Shown here in pieces: positions 1 through 7,603 of a DNA stretch of 30,276 bases (the stretch's first letter is position 1; each line of letters opens with the position of its first letter). The translations under genes were made by a program, and so were the position numbers. The stretch is taken from positions 1 to 30,276 of the forward strand of contig JBGTLT010000199.1 of NCBI GenBank assembly GCA_041743975.1, in the 5' to 3' direction. The notes beneath the pieces were generated by a model. The model ran no database searches. It was not told the origin of the DNA and was given only the letters and a program-made list of their open reading frames with translations. The DNA is from JTS-RE37 sp041743975. Its GTDB lineage: Bacteria; Bacteroidota; Bacteroidia; Flavobacteriales; Flavobacteriaceae.

Positions 1-99
1 TAACGTTATTGATAGCAGAATAGGGACATCCCCTGCAAGGTTAATTGCTCTGAAAAACTGCAAAAAAAAATCCTCGATTCCCTCCCCAAAAAAAAGAAT

Positions 100-112
100 C
101 CTGACTTTGACA
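100..112. repeat. Left terminal inverted repeat of the insertion sequence
   Basis: CCTGACTTTGACA is the exact reverse complement of 1767-1779. The bases just inside diverge at once (A against C), so the perfect repeat is 13 bp. It lies immediately inside the AGAAT target duplication at 95-99. Confidence 0.9.
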
Positions 113-117
113 ATGCG

Positions 118-1665
118 TCACCCTAAATTGGCATTCCAAAAATCCTCATCAAAAAGGAAGGATATAGATTTATGAGATTCGGTCAGAAACATTGTTTTAT
201 AAATCGTTTGACCACTGATCGGCAATTTTATTTTTATTGTAGTTATTGTTTTTGCGATACCCAATACTCTATCCACGCTAATTTCAACAGTATTTAATTT
301 GAGAATTCGTTCCAGTTCCTTATACACTTTATAGGCCATAAAACATATACATACATGGGCTTGTATTCTGCGCTCGGTAAAATGGAACATTGGACGCACC
401 TCTATGGTTCCTTTGGTAATTCTAAAAGCGTGTTCGATCGACCATAGGCTACAATATTGCCTGTAGACCTCTTGGGCCGATAGATCCGTATTGGTCACAT
501 ACCCCTTTAAGCCATCCCATTTTTCATCTTCCTTGATCTTCTCTTGATTGATCACGACCCCTACATTGGATGAGAGTTCCAAGAATTTATTATAACCTCG
601 CCTGTTTATGTTTTCCTTAGTGATGGTACCGCTCTTAAAAGCTCTTTTTAAACGGTTTACTCCTTTTTCTCGATTGTAGTTGTCCTTTCTGGCCCGTTTA
701 TCCGAATAGCTTACAATGAGCCGTAAATTCCCTTTTTGTCTTTCATGAAACTTACAGTTCTGCTTCTTTAAAGATAAAATCCACTGTTTTGTTTGCTTGC
801 TCTCACTCTTTATCCGAGCACCTACAATGTAGCTGTAACCTTGAGCCTGCAGTAATTCTAAGTTCTTCTTGCTCATTAGGCCGGAATCGGCTACCAGAAC
901 AAAATCGCTCAGGCCAAACCGTCTTACAAAGTCCTCAACAACCGGAAGCATGGTGCGTCCTTCGTATTGAGAGCCGTTGAACAAGGAATAGGAAAGAGGA
1001 TAACCGTCCTTGCTGACCAAAAGTCCCAAAACCAATTGAGGCCGATCATGTTTTCCATCCTTGGAAAAACCGGGCTCCCGAAAGCCATCGCCACAATCCG
1101 CTTCGAAATAGAGAGTGATCAAGTCATAGAACATCAACCCGATTCTTCCTCCCAATATCCGTTGGGTATGCGCTACGCTGATCTGTTGTACTTTATCCTG
1201 CTCAGTAGCGTGCAACTTATCTAAATAGCGATATATCTTGTGAAGCTCGATATCTTGGTCAAAATGGGATTTCAGATATTCGGCAGTGGCAGCTTTGCTC
1301 ATAGGCTGGCTCAAGCGGGCAGTGACCAAATGTTTCAATATGTCATCCTCTATTGCATTGAACCCTACCAGATCGTATACCCGGTTTAAAAGTAGTTGGG
1401 ACCCGTTGAGCAAAATATTTTCAATATTCGATAAAAGATGTTCCGCTACCTGCTTCTCTTCCCTTTCCCGTTCGTAAATTTTAAAAATGTCACCCTTTCC
1501 GGAATACTCGAGGATCCATACCCTTCCCTTTTTACACAGCTCTTCGATTTGTGCTTCATCGCTGCTCACGCCAATTGTTTTGAGTTCTTTGAATCTTCCC
1601 TGGCCCTTGTCGACAATTACGACACTGGTGGTACCCGATCGATTTTTCTTTTTACACAAAAACAT
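118..1665 (-). CDS. IS1634-type DDE transposase
   Basis: This protein of about 515 residues catalyses cut-and-paste movement of the surrounding element. Its N-terminus, MFLCKKKNRSGTTSV, is the typical opening of IS1634-family transposases, so I place the start at the ATG at 1665; a GTG 33 bases upstream (1698) is in frame but less family-like. The DDE transposase core is visible as LFYEADCGDGFREPGFSKDG-like residues (LYFEADCGD, first Asp), then FVLVADSGLMSKKNL (second Asp region), and the C-terminal YRQYCSLWSIEHAFRITKG block with the catalytic Glu in IEHAFR. No frameshift or stop breaks it. The stop codon lies within a 13-bp sequence that recurs just upstream of the gene near the other end of the element. 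Confidence 0.9.
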   Translation of the reverse strand: MFLCKKKNRSGTTSVVIVDKGQGRFKELKTIGVSSDEAQIEELCKKGRVWILEYSGKGDIFKIYEREREEKQVAEHLLSNIENILLNGSQLLLNRVYDLVGFNAIEDDILKHLVTARLSQPMSKAATAEYLKSHFDQDIELHKIYRYLDKLHATEQDKVQQISVAHTQRILGGRIGLMFYDLITLYFEADCGDGFREPGFSKDGKHDRPQLVLGLLVSKDGYPLSYSLFNGSQYEGRTMLPVVEDFVRRFGLSDFVLVADSGLMSKKNLELLQAQGYSYIVGARIKSESKQTKQWILSLKKQNCKFHERQKGNLRLIVSYSDKRARKDNYNREKGVNRLKRAFKSGTITKENINRRGYNKFLELSSNVGVVINQEKIKEDEKWDGLKGYVTNTDLSAQEVYRQYCSLWSIEHAFRITKGTIEVRPMFHFTERRIQAHVCICFMAYKVYKELERILKLNTVEISVDRVLGIAKTITTIKIKLPISGQTIYKTMFLTESHKSISFLFDEDFWNANLG

Positions 1666-1690
1666 ATGTGAAAATAGGGATTTCCACCCT

Positions 1691-1703
1691 TGCGTCACCC
1701 TAA
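1691..1703. repeat. Subterminal 13-bp direct repeat of the IS (other copy at 114-126)
   Basis: TGCGTCACCCTAA occurs at 114-126 and again at 1691-1703, both close inside the terminal repeats and in the same orientation. The right copy is also the left arm of an imperfect hairpin with GGTGATGC at 1706-1713, upstream of the transposase start. Such subterminal repeats can be transposase-binding sites or control expression; here that is inference. Confidence 0.6.
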
Positions 1704-1766
1704 GCGGTGATGCAATACATATAACTAATTGATTTCCTGATCAATAACAAATAGGGCCAAAAAAAG

Positions 1767-1779
1767 TGTCAAAGTCAGG
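1767..1779. repeat. Right terminal inverted repeat of the insertion sequence
   Basis: TGTCAAAGTCAGG is the reverse complement of the left end at 100-112 and is followed directly by AGAAT (1780-1784), the second copy of the target duplication. Confidence 0.9.
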
Positions 1780-1838
1780 AGAATTGGCGGTTTTTTCACA
1801 TATACCGCTGAAGTTAAAATTTTTAATCCATGTCGCAG

Positions 1839-2549
1839 CTATTCCTGCATCGTATGATAGACGTTTTGCACATCGTCATCCTCCTCGATTTTTTCAAGGA
1901 GTTTTTCAACGTCAGCCACTTCTTCAGATGATAGCTCTTTCGTGATCTGGGGTATGCGTTCAAATCCGGATGACAGGATCTCGATTTCACGACCCTCCAG
2001 TTCTTTTTGGATTGCACCATAGCTCTCAAAAGGAGCATAGATCAGGATACCTTCCTCATCAACAAAAACTTCCTCCGCCCCGAAGTCGATCATTTCCAGT
2101 TCAAGTTCTTCCGCATCAAGCCCTTCCGCTTTGACCAGGAAATTGCAGGTATGATCAAACATAAATTCCACCGAACCGGATGTTCCGAGGCTGCCATCAC
2201 ATTTGTTGAAATAACTGCGGATATTCGCCACTGTCCGGGTATTGTTGTCGGTTGCCGTTTCAATCAGTATTGCGATTCCATGGGGGGCATACCCTTCGAA
2301 TAGCACCTCTTTAAAATCACCCTGGGATTTATCCGATGCTTTTTTAATGGCCCTTTCTATGTTATCCTTGGGCATATTAACAGATTTGGCATTCTGGATG
2401 ACGGCGCGCAATCGGGAATTGGTGGCCGGATCCGGGCCGCCTTCTTTTACAGCCATAACGATATCCTTGCCAATGCGGGTAAATGCCTTGGACATTGCAG
2501 ACCACCGCTTCATTTTGCGTGCCTTCCTGAATTCAAATGCTCTTCCCAT
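1839..2549 (-). CDS. yebC: YebC/PmpR family (TACO1-like) translation/regulatory protein
   Basis: The 236-residue product matches the whole YebC/TACO1 family in length and in its conserved blocks: the N-terminal MGRAFEFRKARKMKRWSAM stretch with FTRIGKDI, then EGGPDPATNSRLRAVIQNAK, MPKDNIERAIKKA, the FEGYAPHGIAILIE block and TDNNTRTVANIRSYF, followed by GSLGTSGSVEFMF and an acidic C-terminal half. Family members are cytoplasmic. They were first described as DNA-binding regulators, and more recent work links them to relieving ribosome stalling on proline-rich sequences. The variant MGRAFEFRKARKMKRW (instead of MAGHSKW) is usual for Bacteroidetes. It is read leftward after the pterin dehydratase gene, 122 bases away, and its 3' end faces the insertion sequence. 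Confidence 0.95.
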   Translation of the reverse strand: MGRAFEFRKARKMKRWSAMSKAFTRIGKDIVMAVKEGGPDPATNSRLRAVIQNAKSVNMPKDNIERAIKKASDKSQGDFKEVLFEGYAPHGIAILIETATDNNTRTVANIRSYFNKCDGSLGTSGSVEFMFDHTCNFLVKAEGLDAEELELEMIDFGAEEVFVDEEGILIYAPFESYGAIQKELEGREIEILSSGFERIPQITKELSSEEVADVEKLLEKIEEDDDVQNVYHTMQE

Positions 2550-2611
2550 TTCTTTATTTAAATAATACCAATTTGATTAAAATTAGAAAAATAAGGGGTT
2601 TCTGTGGCCTA

Positions 2612-2676
2612 TGCTCACCATAAAGGTGAGAAGGCAACCGTCTAAATAACCACGGTAGTCCTGACCAGGACTCACC
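2612..2676 (-). other. Two adjacent stem-loops at the 3' end of the pterin dehydratase gene
   Basis: AGTCCTG-AC-CAGGACT (2657-2672) is a perfect 7-bp inverted repeat whose outer arm touches the stop codon of the gene read leftward. A second stem, CTCACC-ATAAA-GGTGAG, lies at 2614-2630. GGTGAG (2625-2630) could instead pair with another CTCACC at 2671-2676, so the two stems have an alternative partner. No T-run follows on the minus strand, so this is not a standard terminator. A processing or mRNA-end role between this gene and yebC is possible. Confidence 0.45.
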
Positions 2677-2953
2677 TCAGAATAACATCAATGCTATGGG
2701 CCAGTGTAAAGTCCTTTTCCGTTACCCCCCTGGCATCATGGGTACTCAACCGGATTGTGAGCGTATTGTAAACATTGGTCCAGTCCGGATGGTGCCCCTG
2801 TTTCTCGAATTCAAAGGCGACCCGTGTCATCGCGGCGAAAGCCTCCCTGAAATCCTTGAATTTATAGGATGATTCAATCGCCCCGTTCTTAAAGTCCCAA
2901 CCTTCCAGTTTATCGAGTCGTTCTTCAATTGTTCTGTCTGATAGTTTTTCCAT
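2672..2953 (-). CDS. phhB: 4a-hydroxytetrahydrobiopterin dehydratase (pterin-4a-carbinolamine dehydratase)
   Basis: This 93-residue protein has the full length and pattern of the PCD/DCoH family: LEGWDFKNGAIESSYKF near the N-terminus, FEFEKQGHHPDWTNVYNTL with the catalytic HHPDW, and LSTHDARGVTEKDFTLAHSID at the C-terminus. The enzyme dehydrates 4a-hydroxytetrahydropterin so that the pterin cofactor of aromatic amino acid hydroxylases can be recycled. The usual DAGG in the last motif is DARG here, a mild variation. No hydroxylase gene is in the window, so its partner is not visible. The gene is preceded by 313 bases without a convincing gene and followed by paired stem-loops and yebC on the same strand. 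Confidence 0.93.
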   Translation of the reverse strand: MEKLSDRTIEERLDKLEGWDFKNGAIESSYKFKDFREAFAAMTRVAFEFEKQGHHPDWTNVYNTLTIRLSTHDARGVTEKDFTLAHSIDVILR

Positions 2954-3266
2954 TGGTTATGATTTCATTTTATGATAGTATGTGATCGTTACCGGTTCTC
3001 CGGATTTTTGGCGGTATCAAAAAGGAAATGGTGTATTAGACCACCCCTGGCGTTTCAACAGCTACTCCTTCAATCTATATCCAGGGATATCCATATAAGC
3101 TTGTGTATGGCGGGCCCCCGGGGTCTGTTTCTAAGTACTATTATTATATACTGCCGGGGGTTTCAAAATCGTTCCCCGGTTGCTTCGTTTTTTTATCTAA
3201 AGTTACTAATTTATACATCGGAAATAAAAGTCGGTCCACACCGAATAGGATGTTTGTTTCAGTTAA
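2954..3266. other. Intergenic stretch without a convincing gene; GC-rich alternative stems
   Basis: A rightward frame of 106 codons (2972-3292) is open here, but its composition is unlike a protein family and it runs into the 3' end of the opposing gene, so I do not call it. The stretch holds GC-rich blocks that can pair in more than one way: CCGGGGG (3154-3160) can pair with CCCCCGG (3115-3121) or with CCCCGG (3174-3179). I see no Bacteroidetes promoter consensus for the dehydratase gene. It could be a long 5' leader of that gene, or remains of decayed sequence. Confidence 0.35.
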
Positions 3267-4097
3267 TTAACCCAATACATGGTGGTCTATGATGTCCTGG
3301 TAACTTATCTGCAGGTTCCCTGGTAATATATTGTCCTTTGGGAGAACAGCCAGATAGCGTTCCTCGTTGGTTGTAAACACCCTCTTGAAGATGGGGTTAA
3401 AACTGCCGATACGGTCTACTATTTCCTTAATAAAATCTTCATGGTGTACCAGGTCATGGCTACCCAAATGATAGATGCCGCTTTTGCTGTGATTTACGAT
3501 GTAATGGATCTGCTGGGTAAGTTTATCATCATTGGTAACATTGATTACCAGGTTGGGAAATACTTCAACCGGTTCATTGTTCCATATGAATTGCTTCATT
3601 TCCTTGATGCGGGGAGACGTATTTCCAAATACCATGGGGACCCTTAAAATCCCCATCTTGTGTTTCGGCAGCCTCAGGAGCATATTCTCAATCCGAATTT
3701 TAAGCCGTCCGTATACACTTTCTGAAAGTGTTTTGTCATTTTCATACGATGGGTATTTGCTGTAGGCGTCAAAAACATTGGCCGAAGATAGAAAATAGAG
3801 GATGCAATCATTTTGGGATACATATTCAATCAAGTGCAGGTGGGCCTGGATCTGTGCAGCAAAATTTCCCCTCAGGCAAGAAATTATTACCTGGGGCCTT
3901 ACCTTTTCAAGGACAGCCAAAATAGCATCTTCCTGCATGTCATACCTTAAGAATTGGTGGTTTTCATCAAAAGCCTTCCTCGCAGAAAAATAGGTGCCAT
4001 AAGTATCATAGAAATTGCAAAACTCTTTATAAAGCGCATTGCCGATAAATCCACTGCCCCCAAGTATCAGTATTTTCCTGTTGTTCTCTTCAGACAT
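3267..4097 (-). CDS. NAD(P)-dependent SDR / RmlD-like epimerase-reductase family protein
   Basis: The 276-residue protein begins with a Rossmann nucleotide-binding loop, ILILGGSGFIGNALY (glycines at residues 13-19), and has the short-chain dehydrogenase active-site pattern: SSANVFD at about 104-110 and Y129-G-R-L-K133, the YxxxK pair. ILRVPMVFGNTSPR near the middle and IYHLGS further on match extended SDRs of the dTDP-4-dehydrorhamnose reductase/sugar epimerase type. The substrate cannot be read from the sequence; the protein is slightly short compared with RmlD (about 290). It starts 27 bases after gcvT ends and is probably cotranscribed with it, but glycine cleavage gives no obvious functional link. 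Confidence 0.75.
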   Translation of the reverse strand: MSEENNRKILILGGSGFIGNALYKEFCNFYDTYGTYFSARKAFDENHQFLRYDMQEDAILAVLEKVRPQVIISCLRGNFAAQIQAHLHLIEYVSQNDCILYFLSSANVFDAYSKYPSYENDKTLSESVYGRLKIRIENMLLRLPKHKMGILRVPMVFGNTSPRIKEMKQFIWNNEPVEVFPNLVINVTNDDKLTQQIHYIVNHSKSGIYHLGSHDLVHHEDFIKEIVDRIGSFNPIFKRVFTTNEERYLAVLPKDNILPGNLQISYQDIIDHHVLG

Positions 4098-4124
4098 TCC
4101 CCTTCCTTTTCCCCATCGATAACA

Positions 4125-5210
4125 TTATCCTTTGTAGAATGGCAGTTTAATTACTGTTGCAGGGACGGAATTTTTTCGGATCTGTATTTGGATGGCACTC
4201 CCTGGTTCGGAAAAAATTGCAGGGACGTATCCCATTCCTATACCCTTGCCCAATGAAGGGGACATGGTCCCGGAAGTGACCTCCCCGATTTTTTTGCCAT
4301 GTATATCTATAATGGTATACCCCTGCCTTGGAATACCCCTGTCTTCCAGTTCAAACGCGATCAATTTTTTTTCCGGGCCCATTTTTTTTTCCCTGGCAAG
4401 TGCCTCGCTATTGACAAAGTCTTTTGTGAATTTGGTTATCCACCCAAGGCCGGCCTCAATGGGGGAAGTATCATCCGTTATATCGTTGCCATAAAGGCAA
4501 TATCCCATTTCAAGCCGCAGGGTGTCCCTTGCCGCCAGGCCAATGGGTTTAATGCCATAGGCTGCTCCTGCCTCCAGAACCTTGTCCCAAACCTGTTTAA
4601 CTTCCGTGTTCTTGCAGTATATTTCGAAACCCCCTGATCCGGTATACCCGGTAGCAGAAATGATCACATGTTCTATACCGGCAAAATCAGCCACCACAAA
4701 ATTATAGAATTTGATTTCCGACAGATCTGCGGAACTCAGGCTTTGCATTGCTTCCACAGCCTTGGGCCCCTGTATGGCAAGCAGGGAAAACGCATCAGAT
4801 ATATTCCGCATAACCGCGCCTACCTTCTCATTATACCTGGAAATATGTGCCCAGTCCTTTTCAATGTTGGAGGCATTCACAACCAGGAGGTAAACTTCAT
4901 CCTTCACACGATATACGATCAGGTCATCCACAATCCCACCGGTTTCATTAGGGAGGCAGCTGTACTGGGCTTTCCCTTCGGTTAACCTGGAGGCGTCATT
5001 AGAAGTTACCTTTTGAATGAGTTTGAGGGCCTGTGGCCCTTCGATGAGGAATTCCCCCATGTGCGACACATCAAAAACCCCCAGACTTTTTCGAACGGTT
5101 TCATGTTCCGCGTTGACCCCTTCATAGGATACTGGCATATAATATCCTGAAAAAGCCACCATTTTGGCACCCAATTCTTCATGGGTTGAGTGCAATGCTG
5201 TATGTTTCAT
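4125..5210 (-). CDS. gcvT: Aminomethyltransferase, T-protein of the glycine cleavage system
   Basis: GcvT transfers the methylene group of aminomethylated H-protein to tetrahydrofolate, releasing ammonia and forming 5,10-methylene-THF. The 361-residue frame from the ATG at 5210 matches the family length; the frame is open 93 bases further upstream, but that extension is not family-like. Family blocks are clear: FSGYYMPVSYEG, FDVSHMGEF, GGIVDDLIVY with the catalytic-position Asp96, ATGYTGSGGFEIY, LAARDTLRLEMGYCLYG, and the C-terminal domain with GEVTSGTMSPSLGKGIGMGYV. Its H and P partners are not in the window, as is common in Bacteroidetes where gcvT stands apart. It follows thrC on the same strand after 109 bases and may have its own promoter. 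Confidence 0.96.
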   Translation of the reverse strand: MKHTALHSTHEELGAKMVAFSGYYMPVSYEGVNAEHETVRKSLGVFDVSHMGEFLIEGPQALKLIQKVTSNDASRLTEGKAQYSCLPNETGGIVDDLIVYRVKDEVYLLVVNASNIEKDWAHISRYNEKVGAVMRNISDAFSLLAIQGPKAVEAMQSLSSADLSEIKFYNFVVADFAGIEHVIISATGYTGSGGFEIYCKNTEVKQVWDKVLEAGAAYGIKPIGLAARDTLRLEMGYCLYGNDITDDTSPIEAGLGWITKFTKDFVNSEALAREKKMGPEKKLIAFELEDRGIPRQGYTIIDIHGKKIGEVTSGTMSPSLGKGIGMGYVPAIFSEPGSAIQIQIRKNSVPATVIKLPFYKG

Positions 5211-5234
5211 CCGGTATCCGTGTTTTTTGCTGTG

Positions 5235-5242
5235 CAAATTTA
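5235..5242 (-). promoter_or_regulatory. Possible -7 element for gcvT (TAAATTTG)
   Basis: On the minus strand the sequence reads TAAATTTG, an exact match to the Bacteroidetes -7 consensus TAnnTTTG, placing a start about 18 bases before the gcvT ATG. No TTG is found 19 bases upstream, so support is partial and the match could be chance. Confidence 0.35.
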
Positions 5243-5319
5243 TTGAAAATAAACCGAGGATACCCGAAAGATGGGTTTTGTTTGCAATTTGGTAAATACA
5301 CAAAGCCGTGGGCCTCTTA

Positions 5320-6615
5320 TCAATTCAGAAGTAAATGTTGCTTCAGTTGACGGTATGTATTAATTTGGATCGATTTTTTTTTCCTGTGCAGGATTTTTTG
5401 GATCTGTATTGGAATTGCCAGGGGCTGACCCAGGGCTGATTCAACCACTTCTAAAAATTTTACCGGGTGGGCGGTTTCCAGGAAAATACCATAGGAATCA
5501 GGATGGGATTCCAGGTATTTTGACAATCCAAGGTAACCCACCGCTCCATGGGGATCTGCAATATACCCCCACTTTTCGTAAAGTTCCACCATAGCTTTTG
5601 TGGTTTCCTGGTCTGTAAAAGAGTAGGACTTCAGGTTTTGGGACAATTTGTCAAAGTTGTTGTCATACAATTTTTGTATGCGTATAAAATTGCTCGGATC
5701 CCCCACATCCATGGCATTGGAAAGCGTGGTCGTGGAGGGTTTGGGATCATAGTGGCCGGTTCTCATAAATTCAGGGACCGTATCATTCACATTCGTGGCT
5801 GCTACAAATTGTAACACCGGCATGCCCATTTGCTGTGCCAGTATCCCGGCGCAAAGGTTGCCAAAGTTGCCGCTGGGTACAGAAAAGACTATATCACGGT
5901 TTTTAGTCTTTGTTTTTTTATAGGCGAATAAAAAATAGAAAAGCTGCGGCAACCACCGGGCAACATTGATCGAATTGGCTGAAGTGAGTTGTTTACCTGC
6001 CATCAGTTCGGAATCCAGAAAGGCGGTTTTCACCATTTCCTGGCAGTAGTCAAAAGTGCCCTCCACTTCCATGGCTGTTATATTTTGTCCTAGGGTTGTC
6101 AGTTGCCGCTCCTGGATGTCACTAACCTTGCCACGGGGATAGAGGATGACCACTTTTACGCCTTCCACCCCCAAAAACCCATTGGCCACCGCACCGCCGG
6201 TGTCCCCCGAAGTAGCCACCAGGACCGTAATTTCCCGGGTAGGACCCTGGGAAAAATAGCCCAGGCAATGTGCCATAAACCGGGCACCCACATCCTTGAA
6301 TGCCATCGTTGGCCCATGAAAGAGTTCCAGGGCAGCCATGTCCGGTCCTACGGAAACCAGTGGGAAATCAAAATCGAGCACCTGCCCCAGGATTTCTTTT
6401 AACACTTTATCCGGGATATCAGGTGCAACAAAAGGATGAATGGCCTGAAAGGCTATTTCCTGATCGGATAAGGAAGTTATGGAATTGAAGAATGTCAATG
6501 GCAGTACAGGTATCACCTCAGGGAAATACAGGCCCCTGTCCGGTGCGATACCACTGATAACCGCGTCCCTGAAGGATACCCGGGGAGCCTTGTTGTGGAG
6601 GCTATAATAGTTCAT
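5320..6615 (-). CDS. thrC: Threonine synthase
   Basis: The 431-residue protein catalyses the last step of threonine synthesis, converting O-phosphohomoserine to threonine with pyridoxal phosphate. Visible family features are the N-terminal MNYYSLHNKAPRVSF and GIAPDRGLYFPE, the PLP-binding ELFHGPTMAFKDVGARF with Lys107 as Schiff-base residue, VATSGDTGGAVANGF, the SANSINVARWLPQ block, SVPSGNFGNLCAG (phosphate loop), and DPHGAVGYLGL. It is the third gene of thrA-thrB-thrC, 64 bases after thrB, and matches the longer (E. coli-type) threonine synthase class. All key residues are present. Confidence 0.97.
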   Translation of the reverse strand: MNYYSLHNKAPRVSFRDAVISGIAPDRGLYFPEVIPVLPLTFFNSITSLSDQEIAFQAIHPFVAPDIPDKVLKEILGQVLDFDFPLVSVGPDMAALELFHGPTMAFKDVGARFMAHCLGYFSQGPTREITVLVATSGDTGGAVANGFLGVEGVKVVILYPRGKVSDIQERQLTTLGQNITAMEVEGTFDYCQEMVKTAFLDSELMAGKQLTSANSINVARWLPQLFYFLFAYKKTKTKNRDIVFSVPSGNFGNLCAGILAQQMGMPVLQFVAATNVNDTVPEFMRTGHYDPKPSTTTLSNAMDVGDPSNFIRIQKLYDNNFDKLSQNLKSYSFTDQETTKAMVELYEKWGYIADPHGAVGYLGLSKYLESHPDSYGIFLETAHPVKFLEVVESALGQPLAIPIQIQKILHRKKKSIQINTYRQLKQHLLLN

Positions 6616-6679
6616 AGTTTTATCTTTGTAATTCGGGATGGTACTTCTTATTTTTTTTGGATTCCTCAGTCAGGTGCCA

Positions 6680-7600
6680 TCAAACTTTGCGGATTCCTTC
6701 AGCATTGATCCCGGAAACATGTACCTCAAAGGGGATCCCTGTCTTCTCATAAACTTCAGTCATGGCCTGAGCAACCTGTTTGGCAATACCTTCCCCTTTG
6801 CTCAGGGCAAAAATGGAAGGGCCGGAACCTGAAATCCCGCATCCAAGGGCCCCTGCCTTCAGGGCTTCCGATTTTACAGTATTAAATCCCGGTATCAGCA
6901 TGGAGCGGATAGGCTCCACTACATGGTCAACCAGGGACCTGCCAATCAATTCATAATTCTCCATAAATAGCCCGGCCACCAGTCCCCCCACATTCCCCCA
7001 TTGTTTTATTCCGGCTTCCAGTGTGATCGAAGTTCTGAGTATTTTCCTGGAATCAGCCGTTTTAACCTCAATCTGGGGATGGATAATGGTAGCATACAAT
7101 TCGGGTGGGGTATGGATCCGGATAACATCCAGGGGGTCATAACTCCGGACAAGCGTAAAACCACCAAACAGGGCCGGTGCCACGTTGTCTGCATGGGCAA
7201 CCCCGCTTGCCAGGCGTTCCCCCTCCATCGCGAATTTAACCAGTTCGAGGGGCGAGAAGGGGGTGGCAAGCATTTCATTCAGGGCCCAGACGATGCCCGC
7301 AGCACTGGCCGCGCTGCTCCCGATACCACTGCCCGCTTTGATGCGTTTATCAATCTCCACTTCGAAGCCACCCGGATAGTCCGCCGCGTGCAGCAGGGCC
7401 ATACCGGCAACCCCGGCCACATTCTTCCCGGTTTCCAGGGGCAAATCCTGTCCCAGTATCTTTGTGATCGTAATTCCTGGTTTCTGCGCCTTCTTTACAG
7501 ACATGATATCCCCAACTGAATCGAGTGCCAGGCCCAATACATCGAAGCCGCAGGAAATATTGGCAATGGTGGCCGGACAGAAAATTTTTAAGTATTCCAT
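6680..7600 (-). CDS. thrB: Homoserine kinase (GHMP family)
   Basis: The 306-residue enzyme phosphorylates homoserine with ATP, giving O-phosphohomoserine for ThrC. It shows GHMP kinase motifs: ATIANISCGFDVLGLAL at the N-terminus, the ATP-binding loop KAGSGIGSSAASAAG (about residues 88-102), and the C-terminal GALGCGISGSGPSIFAL. Its start codon lies 3 bases after the thrA stop, indicating tight cotranscription and probable translational coupling with thrA. Confidence 0.97.
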   Translation of the reverse strand: MEYLKIFCPATIANISCGFDVLGLALDSVGDIMSVKKAQKPGITITKILGQDLPLETGKNVAGVAGMALLHAADYPGGFEVEIDKRIKAGSGIGSSAASAAGIVWALNEMLATPFSPLELVKFAMEGERLASGVAHADNVAPALFGGFTLVRSYDPLDVIRIHTPPELYATIIHPQIEVKTADSRKILRTSITLEAGIKQWGNVGGLVAGLFMENYELIGRSLVDHVVEPIRSMLIPGFNTVKSEALKAGALGCGISGSGPSIFALSKGEGIAKQVAQAMTEVYEKTGIPFEVHVSGINAEGIRKV

Positions 7601-7603
7601 GGC

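Larger units (their letters stand above)
100..1779 (-). mobile_element. IS1634-type insertion sequence, complete (about 1.68 kb)
   Basis: The element is bounded by perfect 13-bp terminal inverted repeats, CCTGACTTTGACA at 100-112 and its reverse complement at 1767-1779. It is flanked by a perfect 5-bp direct repeat AGAAT at 95-99 and 1780-1784, which I read as the target-site duplication. It contains a single transposase gene on the minus strand that is uninterrupted. IS1634-family elements are known to be 1.5-2 kb with one long DDE transposase gene and 5-6 bp duplications, which fits. It sits 3' of yebC in non-coding DNA and breaks no recognisable gene. Intact ends, duplication and reading frame suggest a recent and possibly still active insertion; activity itself is inference. 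Confidence 0.9.

Noticed and set aside
1..94. Possible gene remnant left of the insertion sequence
   Set aside because: Short, A-rich and without a recognisable reading frame; nothing can be supported.
2654..2664. The 11-mer GGTAGTCCTGA shared with the thr leader region at 10133-10143
   Set aside because: An 11-base match is expected many times by chance in 30 kb, and the contexts differ, so no common element is claimed.
2972..3292. Rightward 106-codon open frame in the gap before the pterin dehydratase gene
   Set aside because: No family-like features, no promoter or clear ribosome site, and it overlaps the 3' end of the opposing SDR gene.
7001..7519. Antisense frame of 172 codons opposite thrB
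   Set aside because: Shadow of a well-supported gene; no recognisable protein pattern.
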